From NCBI GenBank assembly GCA_002787535.1, contig PCXB01000052.1:1-45247 (forward strand): a stretch of DNA of 45,247 nucleotides. Reading direction: 5' to 3'. The position numbers and the translations under genes are program-made. The notes beneath the pieces are model-generated. The model did not search any database. It was not told the origin of the DNA and worked only from the letters and a program-made list of their open reading frames with translations. The DNA comes from Deltaproteobacteria bacterium CG11_big_fil_rev_8_21_14_0_20_45_16. GTDB taxonomy: Bacteria > Bdellovibrionota > UBA2394. Shown in pieces: positions 26,519 through 34,250 of the stretch. The number at the start of each line of letters is the position of its first letter. Position 1 is the stretch's first letter.

Positions 26519-27322
26519 TTAATTTGCTGAAAATTTGTCTTTGGCTTCAATTATTTCATATTGGACAGGTACTCCCCAAATATTGCGTGAGAGAAACGGA
26601 CGAGGCTCTGGCGACTTGGATATGTCTTCGATATGAGCGATAATGGTCCACGTAGGACTTTCGGCGGAGCCTAAATTTTTACGCTCAAGCCTGTAGTATC
26701 GTATGCCTGAGAAGTTTAAGTATCCTTCTAATCTAAATACAGCGCGTGCAGCTAGGTCAGGGTTAGCGGCGGGTTCACCGCCGTTTCGTAAGATGTCCAA
26801 AGCACCAACGGAATCGAAGTTAGGATCAACGATACCCCAATTTATAAACTGGCCGCCCGTAACTCCGGGATGCACGTTCCAGTCGTGAACGATAGCTACG
26901 ACTTGTCCGAAGGGGCCCTCCCTCCGTTGGCAAGTAGCGTTCATACATCCAGTGAATAAAGAGCTTGATTGGTTCCATGGCTGGTAGGCTCTGAAGTCGA
27001 TGATCGCCCTGATGTGTTGAGCTAAAAGATTTGAGGAAGAAGTCGGATCAGAATAGCTAAGATCTATGATCTTTCCTCTATAGCCGAGCGATATAAAGGC
27101 TGGAATGCAATCATCTGGTCCATTAAATCCCCATGTTCCATCGCGGAGCACGCCATTTAATTTGGATTTTAATATTGCATCGGCATCTGAATAGCCTCCA
27201 GCAGATTTTGGTGGATCGAAACTATCACCTGCAGCACAAAGACATACTATCGTCAGGACAGAAGTCATAACCAATTTTATATTGATCATAGGTTTGTATT
27301 TTGGTTTGTATTTTGACTTCAT
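26519..27322 (-). CDS. Exported protein of unknown function
   Basis: 267 residues from ATG 27322, or 256 from ATG 27289; neither has a clear ribosome site. A signal peptide (IKLVMTSVLTIVCLCAAG) is visible. The two Cys in it do not fit a standard lipobox, so lipidation is doubtful. The mature part has Cys in DDCIPAF, TGCMNATCQRR and a Trp/Gly/Pro-rich middle (DWNVHPGVTGGQFINWG). I recognise no domain. It is convergent with tatA, 26 bases apart. A 12-bp tandem repeat sits at its N-terminus. Confidence 0.6.
   Translation of the reverse strand: MKSKYKPKYKPMINIKLVMTSVLTIVCLCAAGDSFDPPKSAGGYSDADAILKSKLNGVLRDGTWGFNGPDDCIPAFISLGYRGKIIDLSYSDPTSSSNLLAQHIRAIIDFRAYQPWNQSSSLFTGCMNATCQRREGPFGQVVAIVHDWNVHPGVTGGQFINWGIVDPNFDSVGALDILRNGGEPAANPDLAARAVFRLEGYLNFSGIRYYRLERKNLGSAESPTWTIIAHIEDISKSPEPRPFLSRNIWGVPVQYEIIEAKDKFSAN
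27291..27314. repeat. Two perfect tandem copies of a 12-bp unit
   Basis: GGTTTGTATTTT occurs twice in tandem (27291-27302 and 27303-27314), giving KYKP-KYKP at the very N-terminus of the exported unknown, just before its second ATG. Being a multiple of three, copy number changes would keep frame. Confidence 0.85.
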
Positions 27323-27387
27323 CGTACTTGAAATAGCAGAGCCAGTTTTTGAAAACTAGCATTTTAGCATTTCAAAAAATCAGGAAC

Positions 27388-27867
27388 TTACGATATTCGA
27401 GCCATTAGGCTATTGAATAAACTAATTTGATTAGATTCAAATAAAATCTTGAGACTAGTTTTCTCCCATTCACGGGCTCGATCAAAGTCGGGATGCAATC
27501 GCTCAAATTTTTTGAATTTCTCTGTATGCATTCTGTGTTTCTCCCGAGGAAAAACAGAATGGAGCATTTCATGAAAGATCACATGTTCCAAAAAATATAG
27601 CGGAACCCGAGGATTATCCAAACGTCTAGAAATAACAATTTCTTTAGACTTATCAAAGTAGGAGCCTAGTAAAACATTCGAACGCGCTTTAACAAGGTTT
27701 TGCTTTCCCCAGCGAATACTTAGCTTGAGTTGGCTGTCAAAATACAATCGATTGAGTCGATCATATAGCGACTGAAGGTCATAAGTGCGACCAAGACTTG
27801 CGCGCTTTTTTGATTTTAACTCTGTCGCAGCTGCTTCTGATTTTTCTTTAGTGAACAGAGTTTTCAT
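27388..27867 (-). CDS. SprT-like zinc metalloprotease domain protein
   Basis: 159 residues from ATG 27867; a longer in-frame reading up to 27996 lies wholly inside mutS and is rejected. The zinc motif is HEMLH in EHVIFHEMLHSVF, with a downstream His in RMHTEKFKKFERLHPDF as third ligand, and YDRLNRLYFDSQLKLSIRWG is the typical SprT N-terminal block. Family members (SprT, Spartan, WSS1 relatives) include DNA-protein crosslink proteases; the role of short bacterial forms is poorly known. The start lies 20 bases inside the 3' end of mutS, so translation is probably coupled and a DNA-repair role would fit (inference). Confidence 0.8.
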   Translation of the reverse strand: MKTLFTKEKSEAAATELKSKKRASLGRTYDLQSLYDRLNRLYFDSQLKLSIRWGKQNLVKARSNVLLGSYFDKSKEIVISRRLDNPRVPLYFLEHVIFHEMLHSVFPREKHRMHTEKFKKFERLHPDFDRAREWEKTSLKILFESNQISLFNSLMARIS

Positions 27868-30232
27868 TTTTTCTCGCTTGGAGTTCGAATAATGGCGTTG
27901 GCGCACTTCGGCGCTTTTCAAACTCGCGTAGCTTGGCTTCCGCACGTTGAAGAATTGGATCGGCAATATTGGCGAGGCGCGCCACTTGAATGCCATAGCT
28001 TTGCGAGGCGGGGCCTTCTTCGAGTCGACGTGTAAATATCAGTCGCCCCTCTAACTCTTTAACTCCCACATGAAAATTCTTAAGGCCGCTTAGTTTTCTC
28101 TCAAGAGTGGCAAGCTCGAGATAATGGGTGGCCACAATCGAAAGGCTTCGGATTTGATGAACCTCTTCGATGATGGCCCAGGCCAAACTCATTCCATCAT
28201 AAGTAGAAGTTCCTCGGCCAAGTTCGTCAAAAAGTAAAAGACTGTTGCTCGTCGCCGATTGAAGCATGGTGGCCACTTCTCGCATCTCGACAAAGAACGT
28301 GCTTTTTCCCTGACCCAGATCATCCATCGCTCCCATGCGACAAAGAATAGAGTCAAAAATCGAAAGCTCGGCGTCCTTGGCCGGCACATCACTGCCCATT
28401 TGATGGAGAAGCGCGCAGAGTGCTGCGACGCGAAGGAGGGTGCTCTTTCCCGCCATATTGGGACCACTAAGAAGCATAATAAAGTTATTCTCATTCATTA
28501 GCTTAAAACTAAGCGGCACAAAGTTATCTTTAACTAGTGGGTGAGTGGCCTCACTCAAAATTATTCTTTGATCCTTGGCGCGACTCGTTCGTGGCTGGCT
28601 CCATCCATAATTAGTAGAAACTTCGGCCAGAGACGTCAGGGCATCGACTATCCCGATTTGATCCGCCCATTCGGAGATTAGGTTCCGATGGATGTTAAGC
28701 TTTTCAAAGAGAATATCTATCTGAGCCTGCTCCGCTTCCTTGATTCGAGACTTGAGACTTAATAGCTTTTGTTCAAGCTCTTCAATTTCAGGAGTTTTAA
28801 AACGAATCGCGTTGGCCAGAGTTTGTATTATCTTAATATGAGTTGGCACTTTAGACTTGTGTGTGGCCGTTACTTCAGCAATGAAGCCAAATACTTGATG
28901 AAATCTTATCTTGAGAACGGGAATCGAAAATTCCTCGCGCAAGCGCTCTTCGAGTTGCGAAAGCTTCTTGTCGGCGTCTCGTTCTAGATTTCGGAGTTCA
29001 TCCAATTCAGAATTAACGCCTTTCTTGATCCAGCCAACTTCCGAATCCTTACTGACTTGAATGCAACGATCGAGTTCCTGCATGAAATCCAAAAGTCCAT
29101 CGCACTGCGATTTTAATTTTTGAAAATAAGAATGCTTGGGTTTAAGGCTTTCAAAGATGCGAAGCCCGCCATCCAATGAATCTCGAAAGCTGGTTAAAAT
29201 TCCTGGCTGTTGTTTTCGACGGAACAATCGATGAATATCAAGAATTCCAGAAAGCTTCTTTTGCAGTTGCTTGCGAATAAAGCTTTGAGATTTAAGCTCA
29301 TGAATAAAACTCTGTCGTTCTTTGATCCGTTCCAGATCTTGAGTGGGCTGAGTTAAAAATAGCTTAAGCTGCCTACGTCCCATGGATGTGTGACATCGAT
29401 CCAAAAAACTAAAAAGGGAATTTTCTTTGGGCTCAAAAAGATTGAGGTGTCGCTGAGTAGAGGCTGACAGCCAAACACTTTGCTCATGAGAAGAGGGTCT
29501 TTGATAAATCAATTGGTGATTTGGATGAGCCTCATCCAGGATTTTCAACAGTGTCGCCAAAACTTGAGTATCAAAAGATAAAGAAACGGGGCTATCGCGC
29601 CAGTCGGCAAGTTGAAGTCGCGACAAAATAAGTTCTTGAGCTTCAGCTTCTCGAATTAATTGGCAAGTGGCTTGGTAAGAAATGGGAATGTCGAAGCTTT
29701 GACCTTGAGCCACACGCAAATCCTGCACCGGAAGTTGTAAAGCCAGAGCAGCCAATTCCTCTTCATCCGTTCCGCTGGAAATATGCAAATCACCGGTGGC
29801 CACGTCTGCGGCGGCTAGAATCCATCTACCTGATTTGCTGGCGACAACAGCTGTATAGTGAGCGTCGAGAGTTTGTTCTAGCAAGCGCATTCCCGGAGTA
29901 AAGTGCTGGACGATCTCGCGGCGAACCAAATTCTTTCCAGGCTTGGCTTCTTCTGTTTGTTCGGCCAAAGCGACCGAGAAGCCGTGATCCAAGAGTCGAT
30001 GCAAATAAATCTCAAAGTTATGAGCTGGCACACCGCAAAGCGGCGTATTGTCCTCGGACTTGCTTCCGCGACTAGTCAGAACAACCTGCATAACCGGAGC
30101 GGCTTTAACGGCGTCTTCGCCAAAGAGTTCAAAAAAATCACCCAGCCTGAAGAACAAAAGAGATTGGGGGGCCGATGCCTTTAGCTCTTCCCATTGCTGC
30201 ATCATTGGCGTTTTGCGAGCTTCCCCTGTCAT
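27848..30232 (-). CDS. mutS: DNA mismatch repair protein MutS
   Basis: Recognises mismatches and starts repair with MutL. 794 residues from ATG 30232. The mismatch-reading Phe-x-Glu is in LGDFFELFGED near the N-terminus. The connector, lever and clamp regions run to about 570, then Walker A GPNMAGKSTLLR (Lys596), LLLFDELGRGTSTYDGMSLAW, and ATHYLEL. An in-frame upstream extension to 30328 exists, but a TATAAT box at 30273-30278 on this strand would put the transcript start near 30266, excluding it. The gene is divergent from purC, and mutL is about 10 kb away. No mutH was seen, consistent with a MutL nuclease. Confidence 0.96.
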   Translation of the reverse strand: MTGEARKTPMMQQWEELKASAPQSLLFFRLGDFFELFGEDAVKAAPVMQVVLTSRGSKSEDNTPLCGVPAHNFEIYLHRLLDHGFSVALAEQTEEAKPGKNLVRREIVQHFTPGMRLLEQTLDAHYTAVVASKSGRWILAAADVATGDLHISSGTDEEELAALALQLPVQDLRVAQGQSFDIPISYQATCQLIREAEAQELILSRLQLADWRDSPVSLSFDTQVLATLLKILDEAHPNHQLIYQRPSSHEQSVWLSASTQRHLNLFEPKENSLFSFLDRCHTSMGRRQLKLFLTQPTQDLERIKERQSFIHELKSQSFIRKQLQKKLSGILDIHRLFRRKQQPGILTSFRDSLDGGLRIFESLKPKHSYFQKLKSQCDGLLDFMQELDRCIQVSKDSEVGWIKKGVNSELDELRNLERDADKKLSQLEERLREEFSIPVLKIRFHQVFGFIAEVTATHKSKVPTHIKIIQTLANAIRFKTPEIEELEQKLLSLKSRIKEAEQAQIDILFEKLNIHRNLISEWADQIGIVDALTSLAEVSTNYGWSQPRTSRAKDQRIILSEATHPLVKDNFVPLSFKLMNENNFIMLLSGPNMAGKSTLLRVAALCALLHQMGSDVPAKDAELSIFDSILCRMGAMDDLGQGKSTFFVEMREVATMLQSATSNSLLLFDELGRGTSTYDGMSLAWAIIEEVHQIRSLSIVATHYLELATLERKLSGLKNFHVGVKELEGRLIFTRRLEEGPASQSYGIQVARLANIADPILQRAEAKLREFEKRRSAPTPLFELQARKNENSVH

Positions 30233-30272
30233 AGCGGCCAATCTAAACCCGCCTGAATCGCGTAGGCAATTC

Positions 30273-30278
30273 ATTATA
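30273..30278 (-). promoter_or_regulatory. Probable -10 box of mutS
   Basis: Perfect TATAAT on the minus strand, with a weak TTAGCC 17 bases upstream. The predicted transcript would start near 30266 and have a leader of about 34 bases before ATG 30232. On the other strand the same bases give TATAAC, which might serve purC. Confidence 0.5.
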
Positions 30279-30345
30279 ACGAGTGCGTCCCGAAAGGCTA
30301 ATTGCGCGCTTGACCCTTGCTCAGGCATCTTGCTTGCTTATAGGC

Positions 30346-31077
30346 GTGGAAATCGAAAAATCTCCTTTTTATGAGGGAAAGGCTAAACGACTTTTTCGAG
30401 CAGCCAATAATCTCATTCTTCAAGAATTTAAGAACTCGGCCACGGCCTTCAATGGGCAAAAGAAAGCTGAGATAGAGGGGAAGGCTGAAGTCAATGCGAC
30501 GATGAGTGCGATGATATTTCAGTATTTGGAAGATGCTGAGATTAAGACGCATCTCGTGGATTTTATCCCGCCTCGCTCTCATTTGATTCAGCAACTTAAA
30601 ATGATTCCGCTCGAAGTGGTCGTTCGTAATTATGCGGCGGGATCTTATTTGAAGCGTGCGATCAGTAAAGAAGGTGAAAAGATTCGGCCACCAGCTCTGG
30701 AATTCTTTTACAAAGATGACTCTCTTGGGGATCCCATGATGGACGAAGCTGAGATCTTGGCAAAGCAAATCGCCGACGCATCGGATATGGCAGAGCTTAA
30801 GAAGCAAGCTTTAAAAATTAATGACGTGCTGACTCAAATGTTTTCGCAAGTAGGCCTTCAGCTAGTAGATTTTAAATTGGAATTTGGAAAAAACTCGGAA
30901 GGCCAGATTGTATTGGCCGATGAAATTTCACCGGACACGTGTCGGCTCTGGAACCAGGAGAGCGGTGAAAAGTTAGACAAAGATCGTTTTCGGTTTGATT
31001 TAGGAAATTTGATGGATGGGTATCAGGAAATATTCTCAAGACTAAAGACAATCATCCAGTGGAAGGAAAGACGTTGA
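30346..31077 (+). CDS. purC: SAICAR synthase (phosphoribosylaminoimidazole-succinocarboxamide)
   Basis: Joins CAIR and aspartate with ATP in step 7 of purine synthesis. 243 residues from GTG 30346, chosen because the family starts just before the YEGKAKRLF motif; an in-frame ATG at 30283 would add 21 unlikely residues. Signature blocks: YEGKAKRLFRA, PLEVVVRNYAAGSYLKR, FKLEFGKNSEGQIVLADEISPDTCRLW, and the closing segment typical of small bacterial PurC. First gene of purC-purS-purQ; its TGA overlaps the purS start. Confidence 0.94.
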   Translation: MEIEKSPFYEGKAKRLFRAANNLILQEFKNSATAFNGQKKAEIEGKAEVNATMSAMIFQYLEDAEIKTHLVDFIPPRSHLIQQLKMIPLEVVVRNYAAGSYLKRAISKEGEKIRPPALEFFYKDDSLGDPMMDEAEILAKQIADASDMAELKKQALKINDVLTQMFSQVGLQLVDFKLEFGKNSEGQIVLADEISPDTCRLWNQESGEKLDKDRFRFDLGNLMDGYQEIFSRLKTIIQWKERR

Positions 31078-31325
31078 AAACTTTTAAACTTTCGATTCGA
31101 ATTCGATTTAAAGAGGGGATTTTGGATCCCGAAGCCGAAGCGATTTTGTCAGCTTTGAATCGTTTAGAATTTTCAAATATAAAATCCGTGGCTTGCGATA
31201 GAGTTTTTAGATTGGAGTTAGAGGCTGACGATGCAAATCAGGCCATCGCTTTGGGTCGAAAAGCGGCGCATGATTTGTTGGCAAATTTGGTGATGGAGGA
31301 TTTTGAAGTGGAGTTGGCGAGCTGA
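31074..31325 (+). CDS. purS: FGAM synthase subunit PurS
   Basis: Small bridging subunit of the three-part FGAM synthase (PurL-PurQ-PurS), holding the amidotransferase to PurL. 83 residues from TTG 31074, which overlaps the purC stop (TTGA) and has AAGGAAAG upstream. An alternative GTG at 31059 adds five residues that do not fit the family, whose N-terminus resembles MKTFKLSIRIRFKEGILDPE. The central FSNIKSVACDRVFRLELE and the C-terminal LLANLVMEDFEVEL are typical. Translationally coupled on both sides: it ends TGATG with purQ. Confidence 0.9.
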   Translation: MKTFKLSIRIRFKEGILDPEAEAILSALNRLEFSNIKSVACDRVFRLELEADDANQAIALGRKAAHDLLANLVMEDFEVELAS

Positions 31326-31990
31326 TGCAATCTTGGGCGGTCTTACAATTTCCGGGCTCAAACTCAGATCATGATGCCTTTCGGGCTGCATCTCGGGTTC
31401 CTAATGTCCGCGTGGATATGCTTTGGCACGATCAGCCTATCGAAAAAAGCAAATATGATGTGATTATGATTCCGGGTGGATTCAGCTTTGGGGATTATCT
31501 TCGAGCTGGGGCAATCGCCAAACTTTCTCCAGCGATGGGCTCTCTTTTGGAGGCGGTGGAAGCGGGGGCTCATGTAATTGGAATTTGCAATGGCTTTCAA
31601 ATCCTATTGGAGTCCCGATTGCTTCCCGGAATACTACAAGTCAATAAAGGTCTCAAATTTATTTCGAGAATGGAAGAATGCGAAGTTAAGACGGAGGCTT
31701 TTCCCTGGTTTGCAAAGGAAGATATCGGCAGAAAATTTCGATTTCCGATCGCGCATCGCTTTGGCAATTATCAGGTTAAAGATTTGGATCGTTCCGAAAT
31801 GCAGCCGGCCCTTGTTTATCAAAATAATCCTAATGGATCCTTCCAAAGCTTGGCGGGTATCTATCGAAAGCTTGGCAAGGGAAGTTTGTTTGGTTTAATG
31901 CCCCACCCCGAACGGGTTAGTCATTCTGACCAACCCGCCCATGACGGGATAGATTTGTGGCTCCAAGCTTCTAAGCGCCTAGCGGCTTAA
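31325..31990 (+). CDS. purQ: FGAM synthase glutaminase subunit PurQ
   Basis: Class I glutamine amidotransferase that feeds ammonia to PurL. 221 residues. Catalytic Cys in HVIGICNGFQILLESRLLPG; the His and Glu of the triad in GLMPHPERVSH near the C-terminus; the oxyanion segment MIPGGFSFGDYLRAGAIA. The ATG shares one base with the purS stop (TGATG). The last gene of this run; an oppositely directed ferritin-like gene ends 17 bases later, and purL resumes 2.3 kb downstream. Confidence 0.95.
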   Translation: MQSWAVLQFPGSNSDHDAFRAASRVPNVRVDMLWHDQPIEKSKYDVIMIPGGFSFGDYLRAGAIAKLSPAMGSLLEAVEAGAHVIGICNGFQILLESRLLPGILQVNKGLKFISRMEECEVKTEAFPWFAKEDIGRKFRFPIAHRFGNYQVKDLDRSEMQPALVYQNNPNGSFQSLAGIYRKLGKGSLFGLMPHPERVSHSDQPAHDGIDLWLQASKRLAA

Positions 31991-32007
31991 TGTCCGGGAA
32001 CTTTCGC

Positions 32008-32457
32008 CTAGTCAGGTCGTCGCATCATCTTTCGAACTTCATCGGTATGTTCTACCTCGTTCTTAACAAACGATCGGGCTAGTTCTTCCAAGGCAATATC
32101 TCCACACTCAGAGGCTGCAGCGACCAGTTTTTTATAAAGGCCAATGGCTTCTAATTCAAACTTTAGACTTTCTTCCAAAAGTTGTTGGACGGTATGGAGA
32201 TTCGATTCTTCAACTTGCGCCGAAACCATAGGTGGGTGACCACCAAGTGAGGTAATCTTTTCTCCGACTTCCACAGCGTGAGCCATATTCTCTTCGGCGT
32301 TAGCACGGAACCATTTTTGAATCGGAATCCTATTATGACCCATGATCATAAATGAGTAATGTAAGTAGCGATTGATTCCTGCCATTTCGGCCCTATAAAT
32401 TTCGCTGAGTAACTCAAGAATAGATTTGTTTTGAAAACTTTTTTCTTCATTTGTCAT
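32008..32457 (-). CDS. Ferritin-like / bacterioferritin family protein
   Basis: 149 residues forming a four-helix ferritin-like domain. Candidate diiron ligands are Glu in LSEIYRAEMAGINRYLHY (helix A), AEENMAHAVEVGEKI (helix B), SLKFELEAIGLYKKLV (helix C) and FVKNEVEHTDEVRKMM (helix D, ExxH). In helix B the residue three before the His is Asn rather than the usual Glu, so ligand assignment is uncertain and should be checked on an alignment. Likely iron storage or detoxification. Divergent from the lipoprotein gene; the gap between them has a short GGAGG/CCTCC hairpin at 32501-32513. It is oddly placed inside the purine cluster. Confidence 0.8.
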   Translation of the reverse strand: MTNEEKSFQNKSILELLSEIYRAEMAGINRYLHYSFMIMGHNRIPIQKWFRANAEENMAHAVEVGEKITSLGGHPPMVSAQVEESNLHTVQQLLEESLKFELEAIGLYKKLVAAASECGDIALEELARSFVKNEVEHTDEVRKMMRRPD

Positions 32458-32606
32458 AGTAGAAAAAGATTAGAGCTTGTCAGCGAATTGGTCAATTTAC
32501 GGAGGTTTCCTCCTTGTAACTATTTGAAATTATTCATTAAATATGGCGGTCTAGGCCAATGAGAGACTTACTGCTAAAGACTTCTTTGAATTCGGGGGAA
32601 AATGCA

Positions 32607-34055
32607 ATGTTAGGCCTTTCTAAATTTATTTTGATATTTACCGTGCTTGGCATTTTTTTGACCGCTTGTGGTCCGGACCAAAGAGAAATGTATCCGGTAT
32701 TTCCTGCCAGCGAAGTTTCGGCCGATGTTCAGGAGCTAGAAGAAGCATCTATGGCATTAGATGCGCTCAGCGATAATTCCAAAAGTTTTGAAGAAGCCTA
32801 TCAGATTATTAATAGCTATATCGAGACAGCAAACAAAATGATCGAGAAGTATCGCGAGCCATATAAACTGGAGGGCGATGGCGATATTTTTTATCTAAAA
32901 GATCCCGAGGCCATGGAAGCAGAGATCGCGGAAGCCAAAAAACTGAGATCGGATCTTGTCTCTCTTCAAGACTCCTACAAATTTGATTCAAAACAAAAAA
33001 TAAGTTTAGCGCGACGAGCTCAAGAATTGCTGGGGCGATCTTCTCATATTAAATTCGAAGTCTCCAGAGACGGAAGCGGGTCGATAGCGGGGCGAGTTTA
33101 TGCGCCTAATGCCGTTGACCCTATTTCTGGTGCTACAGTCACTGTCCGAGATGAAAAATCCGATATTCTCTTGTCGACTTTAACGAATCAAAATGGAGAT
33201 TTTGTTTTGAACAATCTGCCGATGGGGGATCTCCAAGTGAGTATTACACTCGGCGATTATTTGAGGACGATTGCGACGACAGTTGTCGCGGGTCGGAAAA
33301 CTATACTTCCTGCTAGTGAAGCGAGTTTACTTTCGCATTCTGTAAAGGGGATTCGATCGCGTTCGCCGAGCTGGAAGATATGGGAAACTGAAGAATCTGG
33401 ATTTGAGAGTATTCTTTCACGAATGGGAATGACCCCGTCTCTGGCTGTCTTTAAAGTTAGAGGTGATGAAGAATGCCTGGCTGGCCGATGCGAGCCAGAG
33501 AGTTTAAGGAAATTATCCCCAAGTTCAAATTCTCAGATTGTTATTATTTCTTCTAAGGCTAGCTTGGAAGGGCTTGCAGCCGATGCCAAAACCTGGAAAA
33601 ATTGGGTGGAAGATGGCGGACGTTTAGTTGTCATGGGACCTACGGCTGGATTGGCTTTGAAAGCCATGGGCCTAGATCTTGAAATTGAACTAATAGATGC
33701 CATTGCTGATCCCATTAAGGGCGAAACAAAAACTTTGAGGATCATTGATCCGAAGGCTTTAGCATGGCTTTCGAATCGAGAGTGTCGGGGGCCTGGAAAT
33801 GCACTCAGTCCATGCGTGGATTCGAAGGCAGAGTTGAAGATCACGGCCTATCAAAACGAAGTTGGTAATCTTAAACTCGGTCAGGACTTTGAAGTTTTGG
33901 CCGAAGTAGACCATCAGCCCGCCACGGCGAGTCTTAGGCTTGGCAGTGGAAGAATCATAGTGAGCCTTGTCATGCCGAGCGCTGAGCGATGGCTTCCCGA
34001 TTGGCCGGCCCAAGACCGTTGGTTCGAATACTTGGCAATTCTTATCAATCAATAA
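32607..34055 (+). CDS. Lipoprotein with carboxypeptidase-regulatory-like domain
   Basis: 482 residues from ATG 32607, preferred because GGGGGA lies upstream and the product then starts with a clean lipoprotein signal ending in lipobox LTAC (Cys21). An in-frame ATG at 32559 adds 16 polar residues. After a helical region (about 40-145) comes a beta-sandwich of the carboxypeptidase-D regulatory type (GSIAGRVYAPNAVDPISGATVTV ... NGDFVLNNLPMGDLQVSITLGDY, about 155-230). The C-terminal half has SQIVIISSKASLEGLAADAKTWKNWVEDGGRLVVMGPTAG, resembling a glutamine-amidotransferase-like fold without visible catalytic residues. Function unknown; probably outer-membrane-anchored. Confidence 0.7.
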   Translation: MLGLSKFILIFTVLGIFLTACGPDQREMYPVFPASEVSADVQELEEASMALDALSDNSKSFEEAYQIINSYIETANKMIEKYREPYKLEGDGDIFYLKDPEAMEAEIAEAKKLRSDLVSLQDSYKFDSKQKISLARRAQELLGRSSHIKFEVSRDGSGSIAGRVYAPNAVDPISGATVTVRDEKSDILLSTLTNQNGDFVLNNLPMGDLQVSITLGDYLRTIATTVVAGRKTILPASEASLLSHSVKGIRSRSPSWKIWETEESGFESILSRMGMTPSLAVFKVRGDEECLAGRCEPESLRKLSPSSNSQIVIISSKASLEGLAADAKTWKNWVEDGGRLVVMGPTAGLALKAMGLDLEIELIDAIADPIKGETKTLRIIDPKALAWLSNRECRGPGNALSPCVDSKAELKITAYQNEVGNLKLGQDFEVLAEVDHQPATASLRLGSGRIIVSLVMPSAERWLPDWPAQDRWFEYLAILINQ

Positions 34056-34083
34056 GGTTCTTCCATCGAATTTTCTGTAGACT

Positions 34084-34135
34084 AAGGGTCAAAATCACAT
34101 TCCTAAGGAATGTTGTTTATGCTCCTCCGACCCTT
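34084..34135 (+). promoter_or_regulatory. Nested inverted repeats upstream of purL
   Basis: AAGGGTC (34084-34090) is complementary to GACCCTT (34129-34135), enclosing a second perfect stem ACATTCC/GGAATGT (34097-34103 with 34107-34113, 3-base loop). The structure lies between the lipoprotein stop (34055) and purL. It could terminate the lipoprotein transcript, although no U tract follows, or be a structured leader of purL. It does not match a riboswitch I know. Confidence 0.4.
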
Positions 34136-34250
34136 CCAAATATTATGTAAATATGTATGAATATTGCTTCTGGCGATTCAGTTTTAAGTGCTGCCATCTA
34201 AGCTCCTGTCTCCCATGGAGATTTGGGGGGATTCGTGCTTTTGTAGGGGC

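Noticed and set aside
27868-27996. N-terminal extension of the SprT-like gene
   Set aside because: It lies entirely inside the mutS coding region in another frame and does not resemble the family.
30233-30328. N-terminal extension of mutS
   Set aside because: The added residues precede the conserved MTGEARKTPMMQQW start and would cross the TATAAT box that probably drives the gene.
32501-32513. GGAGG-TTT-CCTCC hairpin between the ferritin-like and lipoprotein genes
   Set aside because: A 5-bp stem without a U tract, lying in divergent promoter space, is too weak to call as a regulatory element.
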